A stretch of DNA of 35,462 nt from Chara braunii. Lineage: Eukaryota > Streptophyta > Charophyceae > Charales > Characeae. The notes under the pieces are model-generated. The model saw only the letters and a program-made list of their open reading frames with translations. It searched no databases and was not told the origin of the DNA. Both the position numbers and the translations under genes were made by a program. The stretch is taken from assembly GCA_003427395.1 (NCBI GenBank), contig BFEA01000028.1, positions 4,045,195-4,080,656 on the forward strand. The letters are read 5' to 3'. Each line of letters opens with the position of its first letter. Position 1 is the first letter of the stretch. Of the stretch, positions 20,829-29,909 are shown piece by piece.

Positions 20829-21143
20829 TTGATCGTGGTTATCACCACTGCTCCCTCTTCCCCATCACCTCCCCTCCTCTCTCTTCCTTCCCTCACTCTC
20901 TCTCCCCAGTGTCCGCCGCCTATCCCCTTCCTTCCCTTCCTCTCACTCCTACTCTATCCTTATTCGTGAGGATCCCCAGGCTATAACTACTCGTTTTTGC
21001 CCGCGGTCCTGCTCCCTCTTCACCATCTCCTCCCCCCCCTCTTCCTTCCTTTCCTCACTCTCTCTCCCCATCCCTTTTATTCCTGCTCTATCCTTATTCA
21101 TGAGGCTCCCCCGGTTGTGACTACTCGTTTTTGCCCGCGGTCT
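20829..21143. repeat. Tandem repeat, 134-bp spacing, in LINE 5' region
   Basis: CTCTATCCTTATTC(G/A)TGAGG starts at 20952 and 21086, each followed by ACTACTCGTTTTTGCCCGCGG. A more diverged third unit precedes (about 20829). The units are pyrimidine-rich on the plus strand. Confidence 0.75.
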
Positions 21144-21615
21144 CTCCTTCTGAAACCGCCCGAATTTCACACAGATCAAGGGAGTGGGAGTCTGATCATC
21201 GCCACACTCATGCACAAAACCGGGAAAGGGAGGTGTGTTGCTTTGTTCCTATGGACGTGTGTCGACTCAATCTCGTAGACCTCGTCTTAGTCATGTCGCC
21301 ACTCCCTACCTCCTTGTTCTCTCACATGCACAGGATTATGATAAAAGAAATCACGAAATAATCGGATGCAGCTTACCGTCATCTAGTTTCCTTCAGTGTG
21401 TGTTTGCGAAGTTACAGCCGCTGAAGCCCAGTCTTCTCCACCACAGCTAATTCTGGCTGCGGGGCCCCAAGAGAAGTCTGGTGCTACAGTCTGCCGCTCC
21501 TTGCGTCTCTCACTCCCGCCAAATCGTCGAGCGTCTTCTTCCATATGCTTGTGGTTTGTGGTCCGCCGATCTGAACTTGTTTGTCCTTGGCTGGACTTCC
21601 ACTATAATCACGGTA

Positions 21616-22155
21616 CCCCGCCGTCTTCTTGACTGCCTGCCCCTTCTCTGGCTATGGCCAGGTTCCACCTGCCTGGCGACAGTGGACGCCTTCTTCTCCC
21701 CCCAATCCCCCGCGGTCCGTCACCTTTCATCAAGCCCAGTCCCCTGTCCTAACCGCCCATGGTCCGACTCCCTTCCCCCACCTCGCCCTCCTCGTTGTTT
21801 CGCCGTGGTGTCCAGTTCCCTTCTGCCTGCGACGGTGCGTCACTTTACCCAGCACGAACCCGTTGCGTTGTTACCCCGTCATCTTGTTGAGTGCCTGTCG
21901 CCTGTCCCACCTTTTTTTTTTTTTGGCTATGGTCGGGTTCCACATACCTGGCGACTATGGGCGCCTTCTTCTCCCCCCAATCCCCCGCTGTCCGTCATCT
22001 TTCGTCAAGCCCATCCCCCTGCCCTAGCCGCCCATGGCTCGACTCCCTTCCCCCACCACACCCTCCTCGTCGTTTCGCCGCGGTGACCAGTTTCCCTCTG
22101 CCCTTGACGGTGCGTCACGCTACCCCGGCGCGAACCCGTCGCGTCGTTAGCGCTA
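21616..22155. repeat. Tandem repeat of about 275 bp, two copies, at the 5' end of the LINE
   Basis: GGCTATGG(C/T)C(A/G)GGTTCCAC occurs at 21650 and 21925. The following 230 bp match closely (CCTTCTTCTCCCCCCAATCC, CGACTCCCTTCCCCCACC, GACGGTGCGTCAC, CGAACCCGT). On the element's strand these units are the first sequences of the LINE, comparable in position to the promoter monomers of some animal L1 elements. Confidence 0.85.
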
Positions 22156-22164
22156 AGTCGGCGC

Positions 22165-22983
22165 TTCTACTCCCCGATTTGTGCCCTCCCTTTTGAACCA
22201 GAAGAATGGGAATGACCGGGGCACAAACCCACTCCGATTTGGTGTTACACGGTGAAGGAAGGATACAAACAGGCACATCGTCTCCACCCATCATCCCTAA
22301 TTGTCTGCAACAGATGGAACCAGGACGCACCACTGGATGAATCGACATTAAGAGAGATCCCATTGACCTCCTATGCACACATTATGCCGACCTCTCACCG
22401 GGCCCTTCAGTGGCAGATCATGCACCGTTGCCTCCCAACCCCTGACTGGATAACAACACACTCAAACCTTGAACACAAAGGTGTGTTGTCTCCAATATGC
22501 ATGTATTGTGGGCACTCAACATCACAATGCCGACGAGCAGACTTGGAACACTGCCTATTGGCCTGTCCCATGTCTCTCCAAGTTTGGCGCTGGTGGGACG
22601 CACTCTGGCACAAACTCTCGGATATCCCCTTCGAATGGGATGTAGGCCTAATCCTGTTGGGAGGACAAAATCTATTCAAACACATGCGGCTGGCCATACT
22701 TATGGTCATCTGGCGAATGAGATGCTCGGCTGAACGCAAAGAGTTCACTTTTGGCCTTCCTGAGGCTAAAGCAGAGATTGTGGAAGCGATCAGGGCGAAC
22801 ATAGTAAAGGCCGGCAGAAAGCTTGCTGCTGATCTAGCTACAATAGCTGACCCGAAGGAGAAGCAGCAAGCTATCTCGGAGTTCAAGGACCTCTGGCTGG
22901 ACCCGCACCAGAAAATGGCTGATATGCAGGAAGATGGGAGACTGATATGGAAGAACTGGGTAGCCCAAGAAAAGAATTGGTGA
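22165..22983 (+). pseudogene. LINE ORF2 C-terminus with zf-RVT, 3' half of the split LINE
   Basis: In frame from about 22171, SPICALPFEPEEWE aligns with SPIENLPFDLEEWR of the minus-strand LINE. A TGA (22213-22215) then stands where the paralogue has Trp, and the frame runs open to a proper stop at 22981-22983. The zf-RVT module is clear: RALQWQIMHRCLPTPDW, CMYC, DLEHCLLAC, VWRWWDALWH. It starts exactly where the frame at 10725-11566 leaves off, so both are one gene split by the 10.6-kb insertion. Confidence 0.87.
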
Positions 22984-23002
22984 CTCAGATCGCTGGATTG
23001 TT

Positions 23003-23373
23003 NNNNNNNNNNNNNNNNNNNNNNNNNNNNNNNNNNNNNNNNNNNNNNNNNNNNNNNNNNNNNNNNNNNNNNNNNNNNNNNNNNNNNNNNNNNNNNNNNN
23101 NNNNNNNNNNNNNNNNNNNNNNNNNNNNNNNNNNNNNNNNNNNNNNNNNNNNNNNNNNNNNNNNNNNNNNNNNNNNNNNNNNNNNNNNNNNNNNNNNNNN
23201 NNNNNNNNNNNNNNNNNNNNNNNNNNNNNNNNNNNNNNNNNNNNNNNNNNNNNNNNNNNNNNNNNNNNNNNNNNNNNNNNNNNNNNNNNNNNNNNNNNNN
23301 NNNNNNNNNNNNNNNNNNNNNNNNNNNNNNNNNNNNNNNNNNNNNNNNNNNNNNNNNNNNNNNNNNNNNNNNN
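23003..23373. other. Assembly gap (371 Ns)
   Basis: Unbroken run of N. Confidence 0.99.
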
Positions 23374-23838
23374 GAGTTTCACCCATCCAGCATGGGCCTG
23401 GCAACTCCAGCTCAAACCCACAAGCCAAGCGGGACAGACAAACAACAGCAGCACTACAGAAGACGTGTCTAAGAAACACAAGGTTCTGCGAGTGCATACA
23501 AGGAGGACAGCGGAAGGTCGAAAACCACCCACGGAAGACTACAACTATATGATAGCAGATGGGAATGGTGGCTACACTCCCCTTGGTACAGGGGCTGAAG
23601 GGGGGGGGGGAACCTCACCTTTGACTCTGCAAAGACTCCCTACGGCCGCAGCCGGCACCGACCTCACTAATCTCTGTAATCAGCAAACACAAAGGTCCCA
23701 AAGCCCTGCCATCTCAAGTTGGGTACACCTGCCCTCACCACGCCTCGGGGGAATAGGCAACAGGAAGGACAGTGAACTCTACCAGCATATGTCAGTTGTC
23801 CAAACATTTGTCAGTCATTGATATGTCCTGTAATATGA

Positions 23839-23990
23839 GGGACGCTGGACCCGGTTTCCAGCAGGTGCAGCTCCCCACCAATAGATGGAGCCTTCAACCG
23901 GGGACTCACTTAGGGAGGCTGCTCTTATCACCTCCCTAAGTGGTACCCGCAACTCGAAGTTCAAAACGAAAAAAAAAGGAAAAAAAAAAA
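23839..23990 (+). repeat. LINE 3' tail with 12-bp hairpin and A-rich end
   Basis: The core is 23839-23892. A perfect 12-bp hairpin, CACTTAGGGAGG (23907-23918) with 23931-23942, encloses the loop CTGCTCTTATCA. Outer GGG/CCC (23901-23903, 23946-23948) may extend it. An A-rich end follows (23969-23990). Confidence 0.88.
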
Positions 23991-24160
23991 GTCTTCGCAA
24001 CTAGCCAACGGCGACCCCAGGTTCAGAAGACGAAGATGCCAAGTCAGCGCTGATGTGGCAGCATGGCCAGTCAGCATGTGTATATGGACACACTAACTGC
24101 CACGGTCGCTCACCAGCCAGCAGCACACACGTGCACTTCTGGTAGTACTCGCCCGACCAC

Positions 24161-24450
24161 CAGCAGCGTCCACAAGCTTTGCTAGAAGTCCGCGGCCACG
24201 CCGCCAACAGCACGCGCTTGGCCGACCAGGTGCGCCCACCTGCTCTGCCAGCTGCGCCTGCTGCGCACGCCTTCACGCCTTGCCAGCGCGCCTACCAGCA
24301 GCGTCCACAAGCTTTGTTAGAAGTCTGCATCCATGCCGCCAACAGCATGTGCTTGCCCCACCAGGCACGCCCACCTGCTCTGCCAGCTGTGCCTGCTGCG
24401 CACGCCTTCACGCCTTGCCAGCACGCCCACCAGCAGCGTCCACACCCCCC
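24161..24450. repeat. Minisatellite, 135-bp unit, about 2.1 copies
   Basis: CAGCAGCGTCCACA begins at 24161, 24296 and 24431. The full units share GCCGCCAACAGCA, CGCCCACCTGCTCTGCCAGC and CACGCCTTCACGCCTTGCCAGC. The unit is a multiple of three, so a 45-residue repeat can be read through it on the plus strand, but the third unit is diverged and no start or known motif is present. I treat it as non-coding. Confidence 0.85.
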
Positions 24451-24574
24451 CTTGGAAGCACGCGCCCACACCAGCAGTAGTGCCCTCGATCGCAGTGCCC
24501 CCATCTCCCACGCCATGGCACCAGCATTAGCGCTATAGCGCGCCTCACCTCCCGTTCAGCAGGCCAACTCACAT

Positions 24575-25046
24575 AATCAAGTCGGGAAAGTAGATGGAAC
24601 ATTCTATGGTCACTTTGGTGGCAGAGATGTATTATAGTCATGGAGGGAGCCACGGTCCAGGTCGAGGAAATAACAGAACAAATTAAGCAACACAGCCGAT
24701 CAGAACTCACCCACCAGTGGCGGACAACAAAACAAAAGTTGGACTTTGTGCAACCTCACAACGACATAGCCACAACCATAACCAATTTCTGCAACAACTG
24801 GCTGCGGGGGAATGGGGGGTTGGATGGCAGAGGTGACCTGTACAAGAGAATACTTCACAAGGCCAACAGCAGGACAGACTGGATAATCAGCTGGAGGTCG
24901 ACATCGACATTGCCAGAGACTATCAGCTTCCCTTTCATGACTGGAGAGTGGTTGACCCCCGTGTGCCGCTGGGACCGGCGTAAGAGTTTCTGGACCTGTT
25001 CCCGCCCCACCCTTTGTCTATGGTAGAACTCCTCACTAAGAACTGA
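24575..25046 (+). pseudogene. LINE ORF2 C-terminal fragment
   Basis: Opens with ILWSLWWQRC, equivalent to ILWVIWWRRC of the minus-strand LINE, then VMEGATVQVEE and ITNFCNNWLRG. After a frame change near 24890 it continues with IARDYQLPFHDWRVVDPR. A TAA (24981-24983) stands where the paralogue has Gln (PAQEF). It then reads LFPPHP and reaches the natural stop at 25044-25046. It is only the last quarter of ORF2, 5'-truncated right after the minisatellite. Confidence 0.85.
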
Positions 25047-25375
25047 CTGACGTACGAAAACTGATGCTCCAGTGCCCCCTGGAGTTATCAGACCAACTTG
25101 TGCAGTTTATCCTATCTCTACCGCCTTCAGAGCTCACAATACTCAAGATCCCCTCGGAGTCAGCGTCTTTGTCTCCCATGATCAGCTTCGTCTGCTTTCG
25201 CTGATCATTTCATGAGCCCAAGCCAGGTAAGGCCCCCAGTGCTTTCAAGGATGTATCAGTTATACTGGGACACTGGACCCGGTTTCCAGCAGGTGTAGCC
25301 GCCCGCCAATAGATTGGAGCAGCCAGAAGCGAGAGTGCTAAGAGGGGGCCCGGTGCTCTTATCATCCCTCCTAGT
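25047..25375 (+). repeat. 3' UTR and tail of the LINE fragment
   Basis: Contains GCCAGGTAAGGCCCCCAG, shared in form with the short copies at 10156 and 35170. The tail core is at 25267-25320, followed by a weak hairpin with loop GGTGCTCTTATCATC (near 25355-25369). No poly(A) is left. Confidence 0.75.
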
Positions 25376-25633
25376 AGTTGCCACTGATCTTTTTTTCTTT
25401 TTGAGGTAAGTACGCTCATGTCACCTTTGAGTATCGAATGGGCAAAAAAAACATGCGTCGGCAAAGAAAACCGCGCCGGGTTCGAAAAGGCAACAGAAGT
25501 ACCGACGGCCTTGGTGTCAGACCTGGCGTCATATTTATAGGGGTCAGCCTTGGTATCAGAGGGGGAAACAATAGAAAAAAAAAAGGAAAATGGCAAAATG
25601 CCCAAATGATACTTTTGGACCGAAATTGCTCAT

Positions 25634-27001
25634 TTCAAGTTGCTAGCTAAGGCAATAGCTAACAGATTCATCCCTGTAATGACTGACATCATTCATCCTT
25701 CTCAAACAGGTTTTATTAAGGGGAGAAATATACAAGATAATGTGCTGCTGATTAATGAAACAATTAAGTTATCAAGACAAAATCAGAGCAACGCGGCCTT
25801 TGTATTTATAAATTTCGAAAAGGCTTACGATCATGTTGATTGGCGTTTTATGGAAGCATGTATAACTAAGTTAGATTTTGGACCTAAAATGAGGAGATGG
25901 ATCCAAATTCTACACTCAAATGCCACTACCAGGGTACAAGTGAACGGTTTATTGTCACCAGAGATCCCTCTTCAGAGATCGGTTAGACAGGGAGATCCCT
26001 TAGCCCCTTTCCTCTTTGTTATCATCATGGAAGCATTAGGAGCAAACTTGAGAGAAAACCTTAACATTCAGAGGTTGAGGATAGCTAACCTTCCTAAAGA
26101 GGCAATCCCAATTTATTCCATGTTTGCGGATGATTTGACAATCATGATGGAGGCTTCCAAAACTAATTTCGAGGAAATTAAGGCAATAATGAATAGATTT
26201 TCAACCTTATCGGATATGTTAGTTAATTGGGGGAATAAAACGTTAGGTTGGTGGATCCACTCACAAGGAGTGAGACCTCCAGAAATTCCTAATATTAAAT
26301 GGGTCCCGTTGGAAGCACCCATAAGGGTGTTAGGGATAATTCTAACATCACAAGGGAAGCCGAACTTTAATGATATATGGATCTTTTCTCCGGCACTAGA
26401 AAAAATGAAGGTTTGGAAAAACAAGCACACTTCAATCTTTGGGAGAGCATTGATAATTAATAATGTGGTCCTGGCATCGATCTGGTACAAATCATTGTTA
26501 TGGCCTTTGAGTACAAAGCCCATAAAGGATATACAAAGACAACTTGCGGCCTTTCTTTGGAGAGGGGATCACGAGTTACCACATGTAATTCCACGAGTTG
26601 CCTGGAAGACTTTAATCCAGCCAAAGACAAAAGGAGGGATTGGACTTATTGACCCAAAAACACAATGTCAGACTTTGGCTCTTCAAATAGTCAAACGTTT
26701 GATTCTAACTACGGATATACCATGGCAGGATCTAGCACTAGGGCAGATTCGTAGATTAGCCCCTCAAACTACAAAGGATGTGCAATCCCTGACATGGATA
26801 GAGGATAGATATTGGTCTATTCCTCGTACCAGAATGCATCAAAATGACACAAGGGCGAGAGGCGAGGCCAAGAGAGATCTTAGACTAGACGGCTTGTGGG
26901 CTAACCTATTGAAAACTTGGAGAGAGATGCCCTTACCTGATAAGGCCATACCTGAAAGATTCGAGGAAGTCCTACGACAACCTCTTTTTGGCAATAGATG
27001 A
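25634..27001 (+). pseudogene. LINE reverse transcriptase with altered motif A
   Basis: Open for more than 450 codons. IHPSQTGFIKGRNIQDN, then motif A reading FINFEKAYDHVDW, in which the catalytic Asp of FID is Asn (residue 58, codon AAT at 25811-25813). Motif B is LQRSVRQGDPLAPFLF and motif C FADDLTI has both Asp (residues 164-165). Thumb blocks are HTSIFGRALIINNVVLA and FLWRGD. It ends at TGA 26999-27001 where the paralogue has Trp (GNRW). With the motif A change the enzyme would be inactive even without the stop. Confidence 0.9.
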
Positions 27002-28466
27002 ATTACTAACCAAAATGGTAGAGTCTTTATAAGCTCGGAATCCCCTTGGTCAAATTGGGTCAAAAATGGAGTAGTAAGAGTAAAGGATCTGTGGGACCCG
27101 GTGAATAAAACTTGGAAGACTGTAGAAAAACTTAGAAAAGGGATTAATATGCACATAATCTAATGAATAATTTGGAAGAAATCACTTCATCTATTCCCTT
27201 GGCTTGGACAATGCTGCTTAGAAAAGGTCCAGTGTTTCGATCAGCAGACTGGTGTGTATAAATCGTCAGGATGGAGCCAAGTCAATAGGACAAATCATGG
27301 ATGTATACGGAGGAGGTGCCCTGGTAAATATTTTTAAGATCCAAAAGGACAACAAAATTTCCAATAAGAAACTAGATACGGTCATCTTTTCAAAATTCGA
27401 AGAAATGTTTAGAATAAGAGCCATATACTGTACGGAAGCAAAAAAATGGCAAATTTTTCTACCACAGTGTCCCATACCGGAGCTTCCCTTAGATCCAGCA
27501 GAATGGGTATGACGGCTAAATAAGAGAAATAAACCCTTAAGACTTCAATCCTTGAGCGTAAAGGCATCTTATAGGCTACTTCGTCCGAAAATAGAGGTGT
27601 CAGAAATATTACAGGATCGATTGTATAGACACCTAAACATAAACAAGGATCTGATCAAACCAGTGAAGTGGTGCAAAGGCCTCAGAGAGAGGCCAGCCAA
27701 GTTTGCATCCTTACAGTGGAAGATAATACACAGGTGCCTACCCACTAATGATTGGTTAATAGACCACTCTTCTCTTGAACAAAAGGGTAAGGCAGTACCA
27801 TGGTGCAAATCATGTGTTCAAGCCTTCCCAAGTAGGAAAATCAGAGAAACAATTGAACATATTTTCCTACAATGCCCAGGCTCTCTATTGCTTTGGAGAT
27901 TATGAGACTATATATGGAGAAGATTGACAGGCTTAGACTGGCCATGGGAGTGGAGGGCTATTCTTCTTGGACACTGGAATCCTGCACTGATTGAGTTATC
28001 TGATTTTCAACAAAATTTATTTCATTTAAGCAGGAAAGCGGTGATATGGGCGTTGTGGCATAAGAGATGTACAAGTGCTATTGAGGGAGTTATAGTTGGA
28101 AAACAAGAGGTGGTAGATACAATTCAACATTTTTTTCAATCTGAAATCAGATATCAATGGGAAAAGACGAAAGTTAAAATGATTGAATATAAACAAAAAA
28201 AAGATATCACACAAAGAATCTCGAAATTCAGTTTGGAATGGTTAGGGGATGCATCAGGGGAAAAACTGGGGAAGGTGGTATGGCCAGAAGGGGAAGGGGA
28301 TCAGGGGACTTTTAAGCGAGATTACCAGATCACTTTTCATAATTGGTTTGATATCCAGCCAGGAGCTTCTTTGAGATCACCTGAGTTTTTCTCTGACCCT
28401 TTTCCTCCCTCTGCTATGGCTCTAGTGGATCTAGGATGGTTTGGAGGGGAAGAGGGAGAAGGATAG
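27002..28466 (+). pseudogene. LINE ORF2 connection and zf-RVT region
   Basis: Continues after the TGA with WVKNGVVRVKDLWD. Frame changes at about 27150 and 27255, then one frame to 28466 broken only by TGA at 27510-27512 and 27903-27905, both at Trp positions in paralogues. The zf-RVT reads SLQWKIIHRCLPTNDWL, WCKSC and TIEHIFLQC. The C-terminus RDYQITFHNWF and SDPFPPSAMAL matches the other copies. The final stop is followed by a short 3' UTR. Confidence 0.88.
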
Positions 28467-28680
28467 GTGGAAACATTAGAAAGGTGGGAGTTTTATGGAG
28501 ATAGACGCTAGGTTAATCATTTCTTTCTGGCGGTCATTTTGTATGACTGAAGAGGCATCTAAAACAGCACCTTACTAGGAAACGAGAATTTTGGTTTTAT
28601 GATCAATCGAAATTATATGTAAGGGATGCTGGACCCGTTTTCCAGCAGGTGCTGCTCCCCACCAATAGATCGGAGCCATG

Positions 28681-28736
<56 letters not shown>
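28467..28736 (+). repeat. LINE 3' UTR, tail core and 52-nt poly(A)
   Basis: The tail core is 28623-28677 (GGGATGCTGGACCCG... to GGAGCC), with no third hairpin, then ATGAATT and an A run at 28685-28736. This copy proves that the dispersed short repeat is the 3' end of a LINE. Confidence 0.92.
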
Positions 28737-28739
<3 letters not shown>

Positions 28740-29189
28740 TTGGCACGTGGTTTCTTTGCCGGCGCGAGTTTTTTTTCCCTTTAGGGTCTCAAAACATGTC
28801 GCATGCGCTGTGTTTTTTTTTTTTTTTTTTTTTTTTTAAATAAGTTTTACCGTCTGCTTCTCCTTTCCTTCCATGGCATCAGTAAGCCCCTGCTGCCACT
28901 CCAGCTGTGCCAAATCTCCGTCGGTGGGTCCTGGAGTCTCGAATCGAATAACCCAGCTGCTCTGTAAGGTAGGGTCCCATATCTACCGCCCATGTTTCCG
29001 GGACATAATATTTGTTCCGACCGAAATATTCGTAGTGAACGACAGTCGCTGTGCTTGAACAGAATCTGTTCTGTAGGTTGTGCACTTTCCTGTATCTATA
29101 TCTATGTATACAGATGACTCATCAAACCTGGGTGATGATTGGAGACATCCATCTGAGAGCGTGGATGCTAAAAAAAAACAAGGGGTAAA
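28737..29189. other. T run and unassigned sequence
   Basis: A T run at 28813-28838. On the minus strand 29085-28879 is open and reads protein-like (YYVPETWAVDMGPYLTEQL), but there is no recognisable family and no clear splice frame. I do not call an exon. Confidence 0.3.
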
Positions 29190-29340
29190 TTCAGTACACT
29201 CACAAAAACAGTTTGAAATTACACTTCAGGCATTCACGCCGAACATAACACACCCCCACGCAACCCTGCCTGACCGAAAAGCGAGCTTGTATACATTGCC
29301 CGAAGTGCAATTTGAAACAATGTTTTTGCCCAAGGCCCCA
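29190..29340. mobile_element. Fold-back (MITE-like) element
   Basis: The left arm CAAAAACAGTTTGAAATTAC... (from about 29202) and the right arm GAAGTGCAATTTGAAACAATG... (about 29298-29330) are imperfect inverted repeats. The right arm matches the arms of the element at 34918-35056. No coding capacity. Confidence 0.6.
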
Positions 29341-29641
29341 AACTCTATTTTCAATCTCTTTTTGTGACTCCCGTGTAGTTTCCCGACAAAAGAAATATTC
29401 CTAGTGGTGTGCAAATCCCAGTAGCAGGGATCTTCATCAGCATATCTCCGGAATCTCGAACCGTATACCTGGCTCCTTTGTACGGTACTAATCCGCCATC
29501 CTATGTAACTGCAGCCAAGTCCCACTCACCGAATTCTCGATTTCCCACCATTGATTCTCAAGATATCAACTGCCAGAAATGAAGAATCTGGTCAAGTGGG
29601 ACTTGTCCCCCCCTTGGTTCCCCATGTATTCGATGGCGAGC

Positions 29642-29644
<3 letters not shown>

Positions 29645-29682
<38 letters not shown>

Positions 29683-29860
29683 TCATATATATAAAACAGT
29701 TTGTCACAGCCCCTCGTTTGTTGTCCTCTTCTCTCTCTCTGCCTACGGTTTACCGGGCAGTTCTATTTGTGACGATATATNAAACAGTTTGTCACAGCCC
29801 CTCGTTTGTTGTCCTCTTCTCTCTCTCTGCCTACGGTTTACCGGGCAGTTCTATTTGTGA

Positions 29861-29906
<46 letters not shown>
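29645..29906. repeat. (AT)n microsatellite enclosing an 88-bp tandem duplication
   Basis: AT runs at 29645-29680 and 29863-29906. Between them, AAACAGTTTGTCACAGCCCC starts at 29694 and again at 29782, and the two units look identical apart from one N at 29781. Each unit ends in GTGACGATATAT. Confidence 0.9.

Positions 29907-29909
<3 letters not shown>

Larger units (their letters stand above)
11567..22170 (-). mobile_element. Long LINE (non-LTR retrotransposon), near full length, inserted in an older LINE
   Basis: Read on the minus strand: purine-rich 5' region with tandem repeats (22170-19954), ORF1 (19953-18726), glutamine-rich segment (about 18310-17880), unrecognised domain (17903-16909), ORF2 with endonuclease, RT and zf-RVT (16869-12313), 3' UTR, structured tail and poly(A) (plus-strand T run from 11567). 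Its limits are set by the older LINE whose two halves flank it. At 10.6 kb it is longer than common plant L1-type elements (roughly 6-7 kb). Three in-frame stops and several frame changes in ORF2 make it inactive. Any target-site duplication is at most 2-3 bp. Confidence 0.8.
19954..22170 (-). promoter_or_regulatory. Long purine-rich 5' region of the LINE
   Basis: About 2.2 kb without credible coding sequence. The minus strand is strongly G/A-rich (runs like GGGGAAGGG). It lies between the outer end of the element and ORF1 and contains two sets of tandem repeats. LINE 5' UTRs normally carry the internal promoter, so this is the likely place, but no promoter motif was identified. A 9-bp inverted repeat (GATCAACGA/TCGTTGATC) lies at 20436-20454. 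Confidence 0.5.
22984..23990 (+). other. 3' UTR of the split LINE, with assembly gap
   Basis: Follows the ORF2 stop. No coding signal. It includes the N gap and runs to the structured tail and A-rich end at about 23990. Confidence 0.6.
25634..28736 (+). mobile_element. 5'-truncated LINE with 3' UTR, tail and long poly(A)
   Basis: Begins inside the RT domain (FKLLAKAIANRF, in frame upstream of the TTG at 25640) and runs through RT, connection and zf-RVT to a stop at 28464-28466. Then come a 3' UTR, the structured tail (28623-28677) and an A run of about 52 nt. It is more AT-rich than the minus-strand LINE although the proteins align throughout, so it belongs to another subfamily. No target-site duplication is evident. 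Confidence 0.88.

Noticed and set aside
19827-22196. Ser/Pro/Leu-rich plus-strand frames
   Set aside because: They follow from a pyrimidine-rich strand; no motif, many overlapping frames, and the region is the antisense of the LINE 5' leader.
10469-24450. Similar periods of three tandem repeats (133, 134, 135 bp)
   Set aside because: The unit sequences are unrelated; treated as coincidence.
26999-27905. TGA read as Trp (variant genetic code)
   Set aside because: Six TGA codons sit at conserved Trp positions, but TGG is widely used in the same genes, one Trp became TAG, a Gln became TAA, and frameshifts are present. Decay by transitions explains all of it.
29226-29525. Minus-strand open frame as a host exon
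   Set aside because: Half of it lies over a fold-back element that occurs elsewhere in the window, and another frame is equally open.
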